A stretch of DNA of 64,000 bases from JBDTNL01 sp039933785 (GTDB lineage: Bacteria; Acidobacteriota; Thermoanaerobaculia; Multivoradales; JAGPDF01). Position 1 is the first letter of the stretch. Each line of letters begins with the position of its first letter. This document shows, piece after piece, positions 1-8,764 of the stretch. Location of the stretch: contig JBDTNL010000008.1 in assembly GCA_039933785.1 (NCBI GenBank), positions 1 through 64,000 of the forward strand, written 5' to 3'. The position numbers and the translations under genes are program-made. The notes beneath the pieces were generated by a model. It saw nothing but the letters and a program-made list of their open reading frames with translations. It was not told the origin of the DNA and did no database searches.

Positions 1-715
1 ACTGGGCCACGAATTCGGTCTGCGGCTGCTCGAAGACCCGCGACGAGGCGTCCATTTGTTCGACGTGCCCGGCGTTCATCACCGCGATGCGGTCGCTCAT
101 GGTGAGCGCCTCTTCCTGATCGTGGGTGACGAAGACGAAGGTGATGCCGAGCGAGCGCTGCAGGTTCTTGAGCTCGACCTGCACCTCCTTGCGGAGCTTC
201 TGGTCGAGAGCCCCGAGGGGCTCGTCGAGCAGCAGGACCTCCGGTTCCATGGCCAGAGCCCGGGCCAGGGCAACCCGTTGCCGCTGGCCCCCCGAGAGTT
301 GCGACGGTCGGCGCTTCTCGAAGCCCTTCAGGCGCACCAGAGAGATGGCGTCGGCAACTCGCCGCGGTTCGTCCGCCTTGGGCACGCTCTTGTAGCGCAG
401 TCCGAACGCGATGTTCTCCTCGACGCTCAGATGCGGGAACAGAGCGTAGTGCTGGAAGACCATGTTCGCCGGCCGGCGATACGGCGGAATGCGCGTGACG
501 TCCTCGCCGTTGATGCGGATCGCACCCGCGCTCGGCAGCTCGAAGCCGCCGATCATGCGCAGCAAGGTAGTCTTGCCGCAGCCGCTCGGCCCAAGCAAGG
601 AGAAGAACTCGCCCCGCCGGATGTCGAGCGAGACGTCGTCGACCGCCTTGAAATCGCCGAAGCGCTTGGTGATGCGCTCGATCTCGACACTGAACTCTCC
701 GGGCGTTGCCGGCAT
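1..715 (-). CDS. ABC transporter ATPase, polyamine type (second copy), partial
   Basis: This is the N-terminal 238 codons of a PotA-like ATPase that would energise import through the two permeases upstream of it; the C-terminus lies beyond the window. Walker A (GPSGCGKTT), the ABC signature (LSGGQRQRVALARA), Walker B (LLLDEPLGALD) and the switch histidine (VTHDQEEALTMSD) are all readable. The ATG at 715 gives the usual MPATPGEFSVEIE-type lead into the nucleotide fold. It is the last visible gene of a minus-strand operon and lies 21 bases after the PotC-like gene. It is the second ATPase of the operon, which is unusual because one homodimeric ATPase normally suffices. Confidence 0.93.
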   Translation of the reverse strand, partial: MPATPGEFSVEIERITKRFGDFKAVDDVSLDIRRGEFFSLLGPSGCGKTTLLRMIGGFELPSAGAIRINGEDVTRIPPYRRPANMVFQHYALFPHLSVEENIAFGLRYKSVPKADEPRRVADAISLVRLKGFEKRRPSQLSGGQRQRVALARALAMEPEVLLLDEPLGALDQKLRKEVQVELKNLQRSLGITFVFVTHDQEEALTMSDRIAVMNAGHVEQMDASSRVFEQPQTEFVAQ

Positions 716-736
716 CGATCGCTCCTCGAGCGCTTC

Positions 737-1540
737 CTAGCGGTCGCTCTCGCCGTCCCGGGTCAACCGGTGGGCGAGCAGAATGGGAATCGTGGTGACC
801 GCGATGACCAACAATGCCGTGACGTTCGTCACCGGCCGGTCGCGCGGGCGCGTCAACTGGTCGAGAATCCAGATCGGCAGGGTCGACTGCTGCCCGGCGG
901 TGAACGTGGTGACGATCACTTCGTCGAAGGATAGCGAGAACGCCAACATTCCGCCCGCCAGCAGCGCAGTGGCGATGGCGGGCATGACCACGTAGCGAAA
1001 GGTCTGGAAGACGTTCGCGCCGAGGTCCATCGAGGCCTCGATCTGCGACCGTCCGGTGCGTCGCAGACGAGCCGCCACGTTGTTGTAGACCGTCACGATG
1101 CAGAAGGTGGCGTGCCCGATCACGATAGTCCAGAAGCTGAAGCCGAGACCGAACATCGAGAGCGCCGAGCGCAGAGCGATGCCGGTCACTATTCCGGGCA
1201 GCGCGATCGGCAGAATGACCAGGAGCGTGATCGTTTCGCGCCCGAAGAATCGACCGCGCACCACCGCGAGCGCCGCCAACGTGCCCAGGATCAACGCCAT
1301 CAACGTCGAGACCGCGGCGATGCGCAGCGAAAGTCCGAACGCCTGCCACAGATCGTTCCGTCCCCAAGCGACTGCGAACCAATGCAAGGTCAGCCCCGGC
1401 GGCGGGAACGACAGCGTCGCCGAATCCGTGGTGAAGGCGTAACCGATCACCACCAGCAGTGGCAAGTGCAGAAAGAGCAGCGCGCCGACCGCGGCGCCGA
1501 CCAACGCCGCAGGCGCCTTTTCGGGTGCGCTAGAGCGCAT
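737..1540 (-). CDS. potC: ABC transporter permease, PotC-like
   Basis: A 267-residue inner-membrane permease of the binding-protein-dependent transport family, with about six hydrophobic segments. The cytoplasmic EAA loop that docks the ATPase is visible as EASMDLGANVFQTF followed by RYVVMPAI. It pairs with the larger permease just upstream, which it overlaps by 11 bases, so the two are probably translationally coupled. By family this subunit imports spermidine or putrescine, but the substrate is not fixed by sequence alone. Confidence 0.9.
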   Translation of the reverse strand: MRSSAPEKAPAALVGAAVGALLFLHLPLLVVIGYAFTTDSATLSFPPPGLTLHWFAVAWGRNDLWQAFGLSLRIAAVSTLMALILGTLAALAVVRGRFFGRETITLLVILPIALPGIVTGIALRSALSMFGLGFSFWTIVIGHATFCIVTVYNNVAARLRRTGRSQIEASMDLGANVFQTFRYVVMPAIATALLAGGMLAFSLSFDEVIVTTFTAGQQSTLPIWILDQLTRPRDRPVTNVTALLVIAVTTIPILLAHRLTRDGESDR

Positions 1541-2486
1541 CGAACGCCCCCAGACGCCGGGCGCCCCAAAGATAGACCGCCATGATCAGCATCGGCACCA
1601 CCGTCATCGCTGCCGCGAGCGGCACGTTGCCGGCCGTGCCCTGCTGGCGCAAGACCGCCTGACCGATGAAGAGGCTGGAATTGCCGATCGTTCCCGGAAT
1701 GATGAAATCCCCCAGGGTGAGCGAGAAGGTGAAGATCGAGCCCGCGACGACTCCGGGAAACGCCAGGGGTAGAACGACGCTCCGGAAGGTCCTCGACGGC
1801 CGCGCCCCGAGGTCCGCCGAAGCCTCGAGCAGCGACCGCGGCACCCGCTCGAGCGCGGCCTGGATGGGCAGGACCATGTAGGGCAGCCAGATGTAGAGAA
1901 ACACCAGGAACATGCCGAGCGCGGAAAACGACAGCGACGGGCCGCCGATCAGCGGGAGGGCCAGGATGCGCTCGAGCAGTCCGCCGGCGCCGACATGCGA
2001 GACCACCCAGGAGATGATGCCTTCCTTCGCCAGGATCAACTTCCAGGAGTAGACCCGCACGATGTAGCTCGACCAGAGCGGCAGGATGACTCCCAGATAG
2101 AGCAGCCCCCGCACCCGACCGGGGGCATAGCGCGCCATGTAGTAGGCCAGAGGAAACGCCAGCATGGCGGCGGCCAGGGTCACCGCCAACGCCATCGCGC
2201 TGGTGCGCAGGAAGATGTCGAGATTGGCCGGCTGAAGAAGTTGAGCGTACGAGCGCAGTGAGAGCTTGCGCACCACTTGCCCGGTGTAGTCGTCGATGTA
2301 GAAGAAGCCCTGCACCAGGAGCGCCAGGAGCGATCCCAAATACACCAATCCCAGCCAGAGCAGCGGCGGACCAAGCAGCAGGGCGAGCGCGAGCAGGGGT
2401 CGGCGGTAGAGAGTCGCCGAAAGACGCGTGCTCAGACTGGTGTTCTGACTGGTGCCCGGACTCCGGTGGTCGCTCGACTGCGCCAC
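1530..2486 (-). CDS. potB: ABC transporter permease, PotB-like
   Basis: A 318-residue membrane permease. A short cytoplasmic N-terminus is followed by a strong first helix (LALALLLGPPLLWLGLVYLG), a periplasmic stretch typical of PotB, and an EAA loop (EASADLGARPSRTF) near residue 215. It starts 3 bases after the upstream ATPase stop and overlaps the PotC-like gene. The order binding protein, ATPase, PotB, PotC, ATPase matches polyamine importers apart from the extra ATPase. Confidence 0.9.
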   Translation of the reverse strand: MAQSSDHRSPGTSQNTSLSTRLSATLYRRPLLALALLLGPPLLWLGLVYLGSLLALLVQGFFYIDDYTGQVVRKLSLRSYAQLLQPANLDIFLRTSAMALAVTLAAAMLAFPLAYYMARYAPGRVRGLLYLGVILPLWSSYIVRVYSWKLILAKEGIISWVVSHVGAGGLLERILALPLIGGPSLSFSALGMFLVFLYIWLPYMVLPIQAALERVPRSLLEASADLGARPSRTFRSVVLPLAFPGVVAGSIFTFSLTLGDFIIPGTIGNSSLFIGQAVLRQQGTAGNVPLAAAMTVVPMLIMAVYLWGARRLGAFDAL

Positions 2487-2489
2487 GGC

Positions 2490-3539
2490 TCAGCCCCCCG
2501 CCATTGGGCGGTTGTAGGCCTGGTTCCAGAGCAAACGAACGGCGGTGCCGCGCACCGGTTGCGGGCCGCTCGCCGGCGAGCCCGAGTTCTGCTCGACCAC
2601 CGCCAGGTCCGTGCCCTGGAGCGCACCGCCCAACTCCACCACGTAGCGCGTGCTCACTCCGAGATAGATCACCTCGCGCACATTGCCGTCGGCGACACAC
2701 TCACCGGCGGCTGCCGCGGTCGAGGGCGCGGTGATTCGAATCTTCTCTGGGCGGACCGCGAAGCCGGCGTCGGCGCCGGTGATTTTCCGCGCCGCTTCGC
2801 CGTTCAGCAGATTCGAGATCCCGACGAAGCCGGCGACGAAGGCGGTTTTCGGCTGCTCGTACACCTCGGCCGGCGGGCCGATCTGTTCGATGCGGCCGAG
2901 ATTGAACACCGCCAGGCGGTCGCTCATGGTGAGCGCCTCCTCCTGGTCGTGAGTCACGAACACGAAGGTGATGCCAACTTGCTGTTGGATCGCCTTGAGC
3001 TCGACCTGCATCTGCTGGCGGAGCTTGAGGTCCAGGGCCCCGAGCGGCTCGTCGAGGAGCAGCACCCGCGGCCGATTGACCAGGGCGCGAGCCAGCGCCA
3101 CGCGCTGCCGTTGGCCGCCCGAAAGCTCTACCGGTCGCCGCTCCCCCATCTCCGGCAGACGCACGAGCTCCAGCGCCTCGCGGACTCGACGGCGACGCTC
3201 GGTCGACTCCACGCGGCGGATCATCAGCCCGTAGCCGACGTTCTCTGCCACCGTCAGATGAGGAAACAGCGCGTAGTCCTGGAATACGGTGTTGACGTCG
3301 CGCTCATAGGGCGGCAGGTTGGTCATGTCCCGGCCGTGGAGCTCGATGCGGCCCGAGCTCGGCCGGTCGAACCCGGCGATGAGTCGCAGGCACGTGGTCT
3401 TCCCCGAGCCCGATGGCCCCAGCATGGAGAAGAACTCGCCGTCCTGGATGTCGAGCGTGACGCCGTCCACGGCGCGAACCTTGCCGAAATGGCGGCTCAC
3501 GTCGTCGAGGCGAACAGCGGAGGTCGACGGACGAGTCAC
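2490..3539 (-). CDS. potA: ABC transporter ATPase, PotA-like (first copy)
   Basis: A complete 349-residue ATPase. Walker A GPSGSGKTT, Q-loop (VFQDYALFPHL), signature LSGGQRQRVALARA and Walker B LLLDEPLGALD are present, followed by a C-terminal TOBE-like region from about residue 265 as in PotA. It lies 52 bases after the binding-protein gene and 3 bases before the PotB-like gene. It closely resembles the truncated ATPase at the left edge, and the two may form a heterodimer or serve alternative conditions. Confidence 0.93.
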   Translation of the reverse strand: MTRPSTSAVRLDDVSRHFGKVRAVDGVTLDIQDGEFFSMLGPSGSGKTTCLRLIAGFDRPSSGRIELHGRDMTNLPPYERDVNTVFQDYALFPHLTVAENVGYGLMIRRVESTERRRRVREALELVRLPEMGERRPVELSGGQRQRVALARALVNRPRVLLLDEPLGALDLKLRQQMQVELKAIQQQVGITFVFVTHDQEEALTMSDRLAVFNLGRIEQIGPPAEVYEQPKTAFVAGFVGISNLLNGEAARKITGADAGFAVRPEKIRITAPSTAAAAGECVADGNVREVIYLGVSTRYVVELGGALQGTDLAVVEQNSGSPASGPQPVRGTAVRLLWNQAYNRPMAGG

Positions 3540-3591
3540 GATCGCTCGGGCGCGGGAGCCGGAGCAATCCGGCTCCTGCTTGAAATGGCGG

Positions 3592-4818
3592 TCAGCGACC
3601 GCCCATCACACCGATGTAGTCCGTGGCCCAACGGTAGTACGGCACGCAGTCGCTCTTGCCGCCGCCGCAATCGGCAATCGGGGTCTTCCAAAAGCTGATC
3701 TGGTCGAATTTGCCGAACCCATTGGTATCGCAGCCGCCATCGCCCAGCAGCGCGTTTCCCTTGCACGCATCGGGTACCGCCGGCACCGAACCGAACCAGG
3801 CCGCGAGGTCGCCCTGGAGCTTGGGTTGCAGCGAATGCTCGAGCCACTTGTAGGCGCAGTTGGGGTGCGGCGCGTCGACGTGCAGCATGGTGGTGTCGGC
3901 CCAGCCGGTAGCGCCCTCCTTGGGGAACACGCTCGCCACCGGGGCCTTGGTCGAAGCCAGCAGGTTCACCTGGAAGGGCCAGCTTCCGGAGGCCACCACG
4001 CCCTCGTTCTTGAAGTCGTCGATCTGGACGTTGGCGTCGTGCCAGTACTTGCCGATCAGCTTGCGCTGTTGGCGCAGGAGATCGATGGCCGCCTTGTACT
4101 GCGTCTCCGAAAGCTCGTAGGGGTCGCCGATGCCGAGCTCCGGCTTGGTCGCCTTGAGGTAGATCGCAGCGTCCGCGATGTAGATCGGCCCGTCGTAGGC
4201 CTCTACGCGGCCCTTGTTCGACTTGCCGTCCGGGAGTTTGGTGTCCTCGAAGACCACCTTCCAGCTGTCTGGAACCTGCTTGCCGAAGACCTTGGTGTTG
4301 TACATCAGGATGTTGGGTCCCCACTGGTAGGGAACGCCGTAGTGCTTGCCGTTCACCGTGTGCCAAGCGGCGTTCTGCAGCCGCGAGTCGACCTTGCTCC
4401 AGCTTGGGATCAGCGAAACGTTCACTTCCTGCAGCCGGCCGCCGGCGATCAAGCGATTGCTGGCGTCGCCAGAGGCGGTGACCAAGTCGAAGCCGCCTTC
4501 GTTCATCAAGGCGACCATCTCGTCGGAGGTCGCCGCGGTCTTCACCTTGACCTTGCACCCGGTCTCGGTCTCGAAGCCGGTCACCCAGTCGTAGGCCTTG
4601 TCGGACTCGCCGCGCTCGACGTAGCCGGGCCAGGCGACGATCGCCACCTCGCCCTCGCCGGCACCGATCGCCTGCAGGGGAGAACCCTTGAGCGGCGTTG
4701 GAGCGGCGGCCTGCTCGGGAGGTTTCGGACTCGCGCAGGCCGCCAGGGCGACCAATAGACCACCAGAAATAACGAGCCGACAGGAATCCATCGCGTACAA
4801 CGACAGGGCGCGTCGCAT
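3592..4818 (-). CDS. potD: polyamine ABC transporter substrate-binding lipoprotein, PotD-like
   Basis: A 408-residue extracytoplasmic binding protein. I chose the ATG at 4818 because AAGGAGG lies six bases upstream and the protein then begins with a lipoprotein signal peptide (LLVALAAC lipobox, cysteine near residue 28). The mature part has the PotD/SBP family features: an early EGEVAIVAWPGY strand and a Y-W rich ligand pocket. It is first in the operon and supplies ligand to the two permeases. The spacer between the lipobox and the fold is rich in Pro and Ala. Confidence 0.9.
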   Translation of the reverse strand: MRRALSLYAMDSCRLVISGGLLVALAACASPKPPEQAAAPTPLKGSPLQAIGAGEGEVAIVAWPGYVERGESDKAYDWVTGFETETGCKVKVKTAATSDEMVALMNEGGFDLVTASGDASNRLIAGGRLQEVNVSLIPSWSKVDSRLQNAAWHTVNGKHYGVPYQWGPNILMYNTKVFGKQVPDSWKVVFEDTKLPDGKSNKGRVEAYDGPIYIADAAIYLKATKPELGIGDPYELSETQYKAAIDLLRQQRKLIGKYWHDANVQIDDFKNEGVVASGSWPFQVNLLASTKAPVASVFPKEGATGWADTTMLHVDAPHPNCAYKWLEHSLQPKLQGDLAAWFGSVPAVPDACKGNALLGDGGCDTNGFGKFDQISFWKTPIADCGGGKSDCVPYYRWATDYIGVMGGR

Positions 4819-4912
4819 GCCGTCCTCCTTGGGTGAACTTTTCCGGCAATCTAGCATGGCGGGCCGGTACCTCCGCCTAGGATGCCGCCGGCACTGCGAT
4901 GAGCGCAGCGGC

Positions 4913-6052
4913 TCAGTAGCGCGGCACCCGAGCATCGATCTCGGCACTCCAAGCGTCGATGCCGCCGGCGAGATTCCATACCCGAGGCATGCCTTGCTGG
5001 CGCAGGAATTGGGTGGCGTAGGACGAGCGCGGTCCGTAGTGACAGTACACGACGACGTCCTGCTCGGCGTCCAGTTCGGCGAAGCGCTCCGGCAGCTGAT
5101 GCAACGGAATGAGGATCGAGTCCTCGATCCGCGCCCGGCGGTTCTCCTCCGGCATGCGAACGTCGAGCAGTAGGAAGCCTCGTCCTTCGCGACGCCACTG
5201 CGCCACTGCCGCGACTTCGACATCGAACATTTCGGGATCGGGACCCGCCGTCACCTGGCAAGTGTCGGGCTCGTCGCGAAGGACGACATCTTCCGGCGCG
5301 AGCGCACAGACCTCGCAGCTCGGATTGCGGCGCAGCGCGAGCTCGCGAAACTTCGTGCGCAACGCATCGAAGGTCAACAACCGGCCGAGCAGCGACTCAC
5401 CAACGCGGAGGACGAGCTTCAACGCCTCGTTGGCTTGCAAGGCACCGATGATCCCCGGCAGCACGCCGAGCACACCCGCCTCTCCGCATGACGGGACCGA
5501 TCCAGCGGGAGGCGGACTGGGGAAGAGACAGCGATAGCAGGGCCCGCGAGCGCCGTGAAACACGCTCACCTGGCCCTCGAAGCGCAGAATCGAACCGTAC
5601 ACGCTGGGGATCCCGAGCCGCACGCAGGCATCGTTCACCAGATACCGCGTCGAGAAATTGTCGCTGCCGTCGCACACCACGTCATAGCGACCCAGCACAT
5701 CGAGCGCATTCCCCGCATCGAGGCGCAAACCGTGAAGCTCGAGCTGGAGGTGCGGATTCACGCCGCGCAATCGTTCCGCGGCAGCAGTGAGCTTCGGCCG
5801 GCCCACATCCGCGGTCGCGTAGAGCACTTGGCGCTGGAGGTTGGTCTCGTCGACGACGTCGAATTCGATCAAGCCGAGCGTTCCGACTCCCGCCGCCGCC
5901 AGGTACAGGCCGAGGGGCGAGCCCAATCCACCAAGGCCCACGACCGCGATCCGCGCCGCCTTCAACCGCTCCTGTCCGGCGACCCCGATCTCGGGCAACA
6001 GCAGGTGCCGGCTGTAGCGGCGCAGCTCGTCCGCATCGAGGAGCGAATCCAT
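4913..6052 (-). CDS. moeB: MoeB/ThiF-type adenylyltransferase with C-terminal rhodanese domain
   Basis: A 379-residue fusion: an E1-like domain (about 1-250) with the nucleotide loop VVGLGGLGSPLG, two zinc-type pairs (CYRC and CEVC), and a rhodanese domain (about 275-379) with active-site cysteine in YCHYGPRSS (C337). The family activates a ThiS/MoaD-type sulfur carrier by adenylation, and the rhodanese hands over sulfur. It faces a molybdopterin enzyme gene only 32 bases away, which supports a role in molybdenum cofactor synthesis, although thiamine or siderophore sulfur transfer is possible. Confidence 0.9.
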   Translation of the reverse strand: MDSLLDADELRRYSRHLLLPEIGVAGQERLKAARIAVVGLGGLGSPLGLYLAAAGVGTLGLIEFDVVDETNLQRQVLYATADVGRPKLTAAAERLRGVNPHLQLELHGLRLDAGNALDVLGRYDVVCDGSDNFSTRYLVNDACVRLGIPSVYGSILRFEGQVSVFHGARGPCYRCLFPSPPPAGSVPSCGEAGVLGVLPGIIGALQANEALKLVLRVGESLLGRLLTFDALRTKFRELALRRNPSCEVCALAPEDVVLRDEPDTCQVTAGPDPEMFDVEVAAVAQWRREGRGFLLLDVRMPEENRRARIEDSILIPLHQLPERFAELDAEQDVVVYCHYGPRSSYATQFLRQQGMPRVWNLAGGIDAWSAEIDARVPRY

Positions 6053-6084
6053 TCGTTTATCCTAGCCGTATCAGAGGAGCGACC

Positions 6085-6735
6085 ATGGACGACAGTCTCC
6101 GAACCGGCGACGCGCGAATCCCTCCCGGCCAGTACGTAAGCCAGAAGTGGCCGGTCCTCACGTACGGCGACACGCCGCTCGTCAAGCCGGAGGACTGGAC
6201 CCTCACGATCTCCGGCTTGGTCGAGGCGCCCGTCACCCTGTCGTGGTGGGATCTGCAGCGTCTGCCGCGCACTGAAGTGTTGGCTGACTTTCACTGTGTG
6301 ACTCGATTCTCGACCCTCGACAATCGCTGGGGGGGCTTCGCAACCCGCGACGTGCTCGCGCAGGTCCACGTGCGGCCGGAGGCCTCGCATGTGCTCCTGC
6401 ACTGCTACGGCGGCTACACCACCAACCTGCCGCTCGAGGACTTCGCGTCCGGGCGCTCCCTGTTCGTCGATCGCCACGACGGCAAGCCGCTCGCGATCGA
6501 CCACGGCGGCGCCCTGCGCCTCATCGTGCCGCACCTCTACGCCTGGAAGAGCGCGAAATGGGTCAACGGAGTCGAGCTCCTGGCCGCTGACAAGCGCGGC
6601 TTCTGGGAGGAAAACGGGTACCACGCGTACGGCGACCCCTGGGGCGAGGAACGCTTCAGTTCGCAGGAGACTCGGGAGGCGTATCAGGTGCGCCGGCGGG
6701 CGAAGGAATTGGGCCTAGTGCCCGACGATTCCTAG
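6085..6735 (+). CDS. sulfite-oxidase-like molybdopterin oxidoreductase
   Basis: A 216-residue soluble protein of the sulfite oxidase/YedY molybdopterin fold. The probable molybdenum ligand is C71 in ADFHCVTRFS; other family features are the SGLVEAPVTLSW entry, the LPLED segment and the KSAKWVNGVELL strand. No signal peptide is seen, so it is probably cytoplasmic. It is divergent from the MoeB-rhodanese gene. Substrate is unknown; small family members of this size are usually annotated only as sulfite oxidase-like. Confidence 0.88.
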   Translation: MDDSLRTGDARIPPGQYVSQKWPVLTYGDTPLVKPEDWTLTISGLVEAPVTLSWWDLQRLPRTEVLADFHCVTRFSTLDNRWGGFATRDVLAQVHVRPEASHVLLHCYGGYTTNLPLEDFASGRSLFVDRHDGKPLAIDHGGALRLIVPHLYAWKSAKWVNGVELLAADKRGFWEENGYHAYGDPWGEERFSSQETREAYQVRRRAKELGLVPDDS

Positions 6736-6803
6736 ATTTGCTCGGCCGCGAAGATCTTTGGATTGCGACAGATCACCGCAGGCGCTCCCCGTCCCGTACT
6801 TCC

Positions 6804-7289
6804 TTACCAGCCCTTGGTCTTGCGCAGCGCCAGGATCTGGCCGACGTGCTTTTCGCCGTGGTTGGCGTAGATGATCAGCAAGTCGTCGAGGGTGACCTCG
6901 CCGCGCTCGGAGTGCATGCCCGTGCGCTTCCATTCGGCGCGGCCGATCTTCTTGAGCATGGCGATCCAACGCTTGTGCAAACCCTTGAGCAGGGTGATCG
7001 AGGGGGCGACCGCCTTGGCGCGGGCGTCGTCGCGGGCGGCCCAGACGTCCTGGCTGTAGCCCTTGAGCGCCGGCTTGTCCTCGGTGAGCATGAACTTCAT
7101 GCGCAGGTAGGCGTTCATGTGCGAGTCGGCCACATGGTGGACGACCTGCGCCACCGTCCAGCCACCCTCGCGGTACGGCGTTTCGAGTTGCTCGGGGGTC
7201 AGGCCCTTGACCGCAGCCTGCATTTCGTTGGGCAGGTTGCGCAGCTTGGCAATCAGCGGTTTACGTTCCGGAGCGGTCAGCGTAGCCAT
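6804..7289 (-). CDS. DinB/YfiT-family putative metal-dependent hydrolase
   Basis: A 161-residue four-helix protein of the DinB/YfiT superfamily. The three metal-binding histidines fit the pattern VVHHVADSHMN and a C-terminal HGEKHVGQI. The start is supported by GGAGGATTTTCTGATG. Family members are thiol transferases (bacillithiol, mycothiol) or unknown hydrolases; no specific thiol pathway is visible nearby. It is a single gene between the molybdoenzyme and the decarboxylase operon. Confidence 0.85.
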   Translation of the reverse strand: MATLTAPERKPLIAKLRNLPNEMQAAVKGLTPEQLETPYREGGWTVAQVVHHVADSHMNAYLRMKFMLTEDKPALKGYSQDVWAARDDARAKAVAPSITLLKGLHKRWIAMLKKIGRAEWKRTGMHSERGEVTLDDLLIIYANHGEKHVGQILALRKTKGW

Positions 7290-7337
7290 CAGAAAATCCT
7301 CCTCGTCAGCAGTAGAACTTCAGAAATCCTCGGACCG

Positions 7338-8762
7338 CTACGGCCGCCGCGCCGGGGCTTCGGCGCGGGCGCGGTCCAGGCTCACGACCAGGGCCTCGAC
7401 ATCGGCCGGCTGGGTGCGGTGGTTGGTGATGCACGCCCGCAAGACCGTACGGCCGGCGCCCACCTGGGTAGTCGAGATCCAAGCCTCCCCTGACTCTACA
7501 ACCGACGTGGCAATCTCGCGCAATGCCCCTGGTTGAAGCTCCGGGGCGTCGAAACACACGGTCGGCAGCGGCGTTTCGTTCACCACCCTCCAGCCGCGTT
7601 CTCTGAGCCGCTGTCGCAGCAGGTCGCCCATCGCCGTCTGGTGCCTGATTGCGGCGGCATACCCACCCCAGCCGGCCACCATCAGGGAAAGAAAGACCTT
7701 GAGCCCGATGAAGCGTCGCGACCATTGCATCGAACTGGCATAAGGGTCGGCGATGTCGAGCCCCTCCGCCTCTCGCGGCATATAGGCGTTGGCGACCCGG
7801 AAGGTGCGATCCAGGGCGCCGCGGTGGCGGGTCAAGAAGATGCCGGCGCCCATGGGCACCGACAGCCACTTGTGGGCGTCGAAGGTGATCGAGTCGGCGC
7901 GCTCGATCCCGGCGAGCACCGGGCGGAGCTCCGGGACCAAGGCCGCCGCCCCGCCCCACGCGGCGTCGACGTGGAACCAGAGTCCGTACCGCTCGGCTAC
8001 GGCCGCGATGTCCGCCAGAGGATCGACCACGCCGGCGTTGGTCGTGCCGGCGGTCGCGACGATCGCAAACGGGATGAAGCCCGCCGCCAAGTCCTCGACG
8101 ATCCGGCGTTCGAGCTCGGCGCAATTCATCTTCAGATGTTCATCGACCGGAATTTCCCGCAGGGCGGACATGCCGAGCCCGGCCAAGCGCGCCGCCTTGC
8201 GCACGGAGTGGTGTCCCTCGGCGGAGCCGTACAACACGGGCTGGCCGGCGAGCGCACGCACGCCCGATTCGGCGAACTCTGGGAATCGCTGGTGCAGCGC
8301 GGTGAGCAGCCCGGTGTGATTCGCCTCCGCTCCGCCCGAGGTAAACGTCCCCTCGACGCTCGCCACGTCCCAGCCAAACCGCGCGCCGAAAGCCAGCACC
8401 AGATGGCGCTCGATCTCGGCCGCGAGCGGGCTGTGGCTCCAGGCCGCGAGTTGCGGGTTGAAGGCCGCCACCAACGCATCGGCCGCGATGCCCATGGTCG
8501 TGGGCGCGGGATTGAACAACCCGAAATAGCGCGGATGCGGCGTGTGCACCTGGTGCCGCGTCAGGCCATTGATGGCGAAGGAAAGCGCGTCGCTCGGCCG
8601 CATCGGCATCTCGAACGTGCAGCTTGCGAGCAGCGAACGCAGCGCCTCGGGGTCGAGCTTGGGGCTCACCCGCCAGTGATCGACACTGGTCTCGTACTGC
8701 TCCAGCGCGGCGACCACCTGGCGCCAGAGGTCGGCGCGCTGATCGGGCGGCAGGCGCAACAC
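7338..8762 (-). CDS. group II PLP-dependent amino-acid decarboxylase
   Basis: A 474-residue cytosolic enzyme. The Schiff-base lysine is K298 in DAHKWLSVPMG; TSGGAEANHTG and the HVDAAWGG aspartate that contacts the pyridine nitrogen are also present. It belongs to the aromatic/glutamate decarboxylase family, which releases CO2 from amino acids to give amines. The start is a GTG two bases after the DMT transporter stop. It is third in an operon after an Lrp regulator and an exporter, which suggests amino-acid-responsive amine production and export. The amino acid used is not determined. Confidence 0.9.
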   Translation of the reverse strand: MLRLPPDQRADLWRQVVAALEQYETSVDHWRVSPKLDPEALRSLLASCTFEMPMRPSDALSFAINGLTRHQVHTPHPRYFGLFNPAPTTMGIAADALVAAFNPQLAAWSHSPLAAEIERHLVLAFGARFGWDVASVEGTFTSGGAEANHTGLLTALHQRFPEFAESGVRALAGQPVLYGSAEGHHSVRKAARLAGLGMSALREIPVDEHLKMNCAELERRIVEDLAAGFIPFAIVATAGTTNAGVVDPLADIAAVAERYGLWFHVDAAWGGAAALVPELRPVLAGIERADSITFDAHKWLSVPMGAGIFLTRHRGALDRTFRVANAYMPREAEGLDIADPYASSMQWSRRFIGLKVFLSLMVAGWGGYAAAIRHQTAMGDLLRQRLRERGWRVVNETPLPTVCFDAPELQPGALREIATSVVESGEAWISTTQVGAGRTVLRACITNHRTQPADVEALVVSLDRARAEAPARRP

Positions 8763-8764
8763 GG

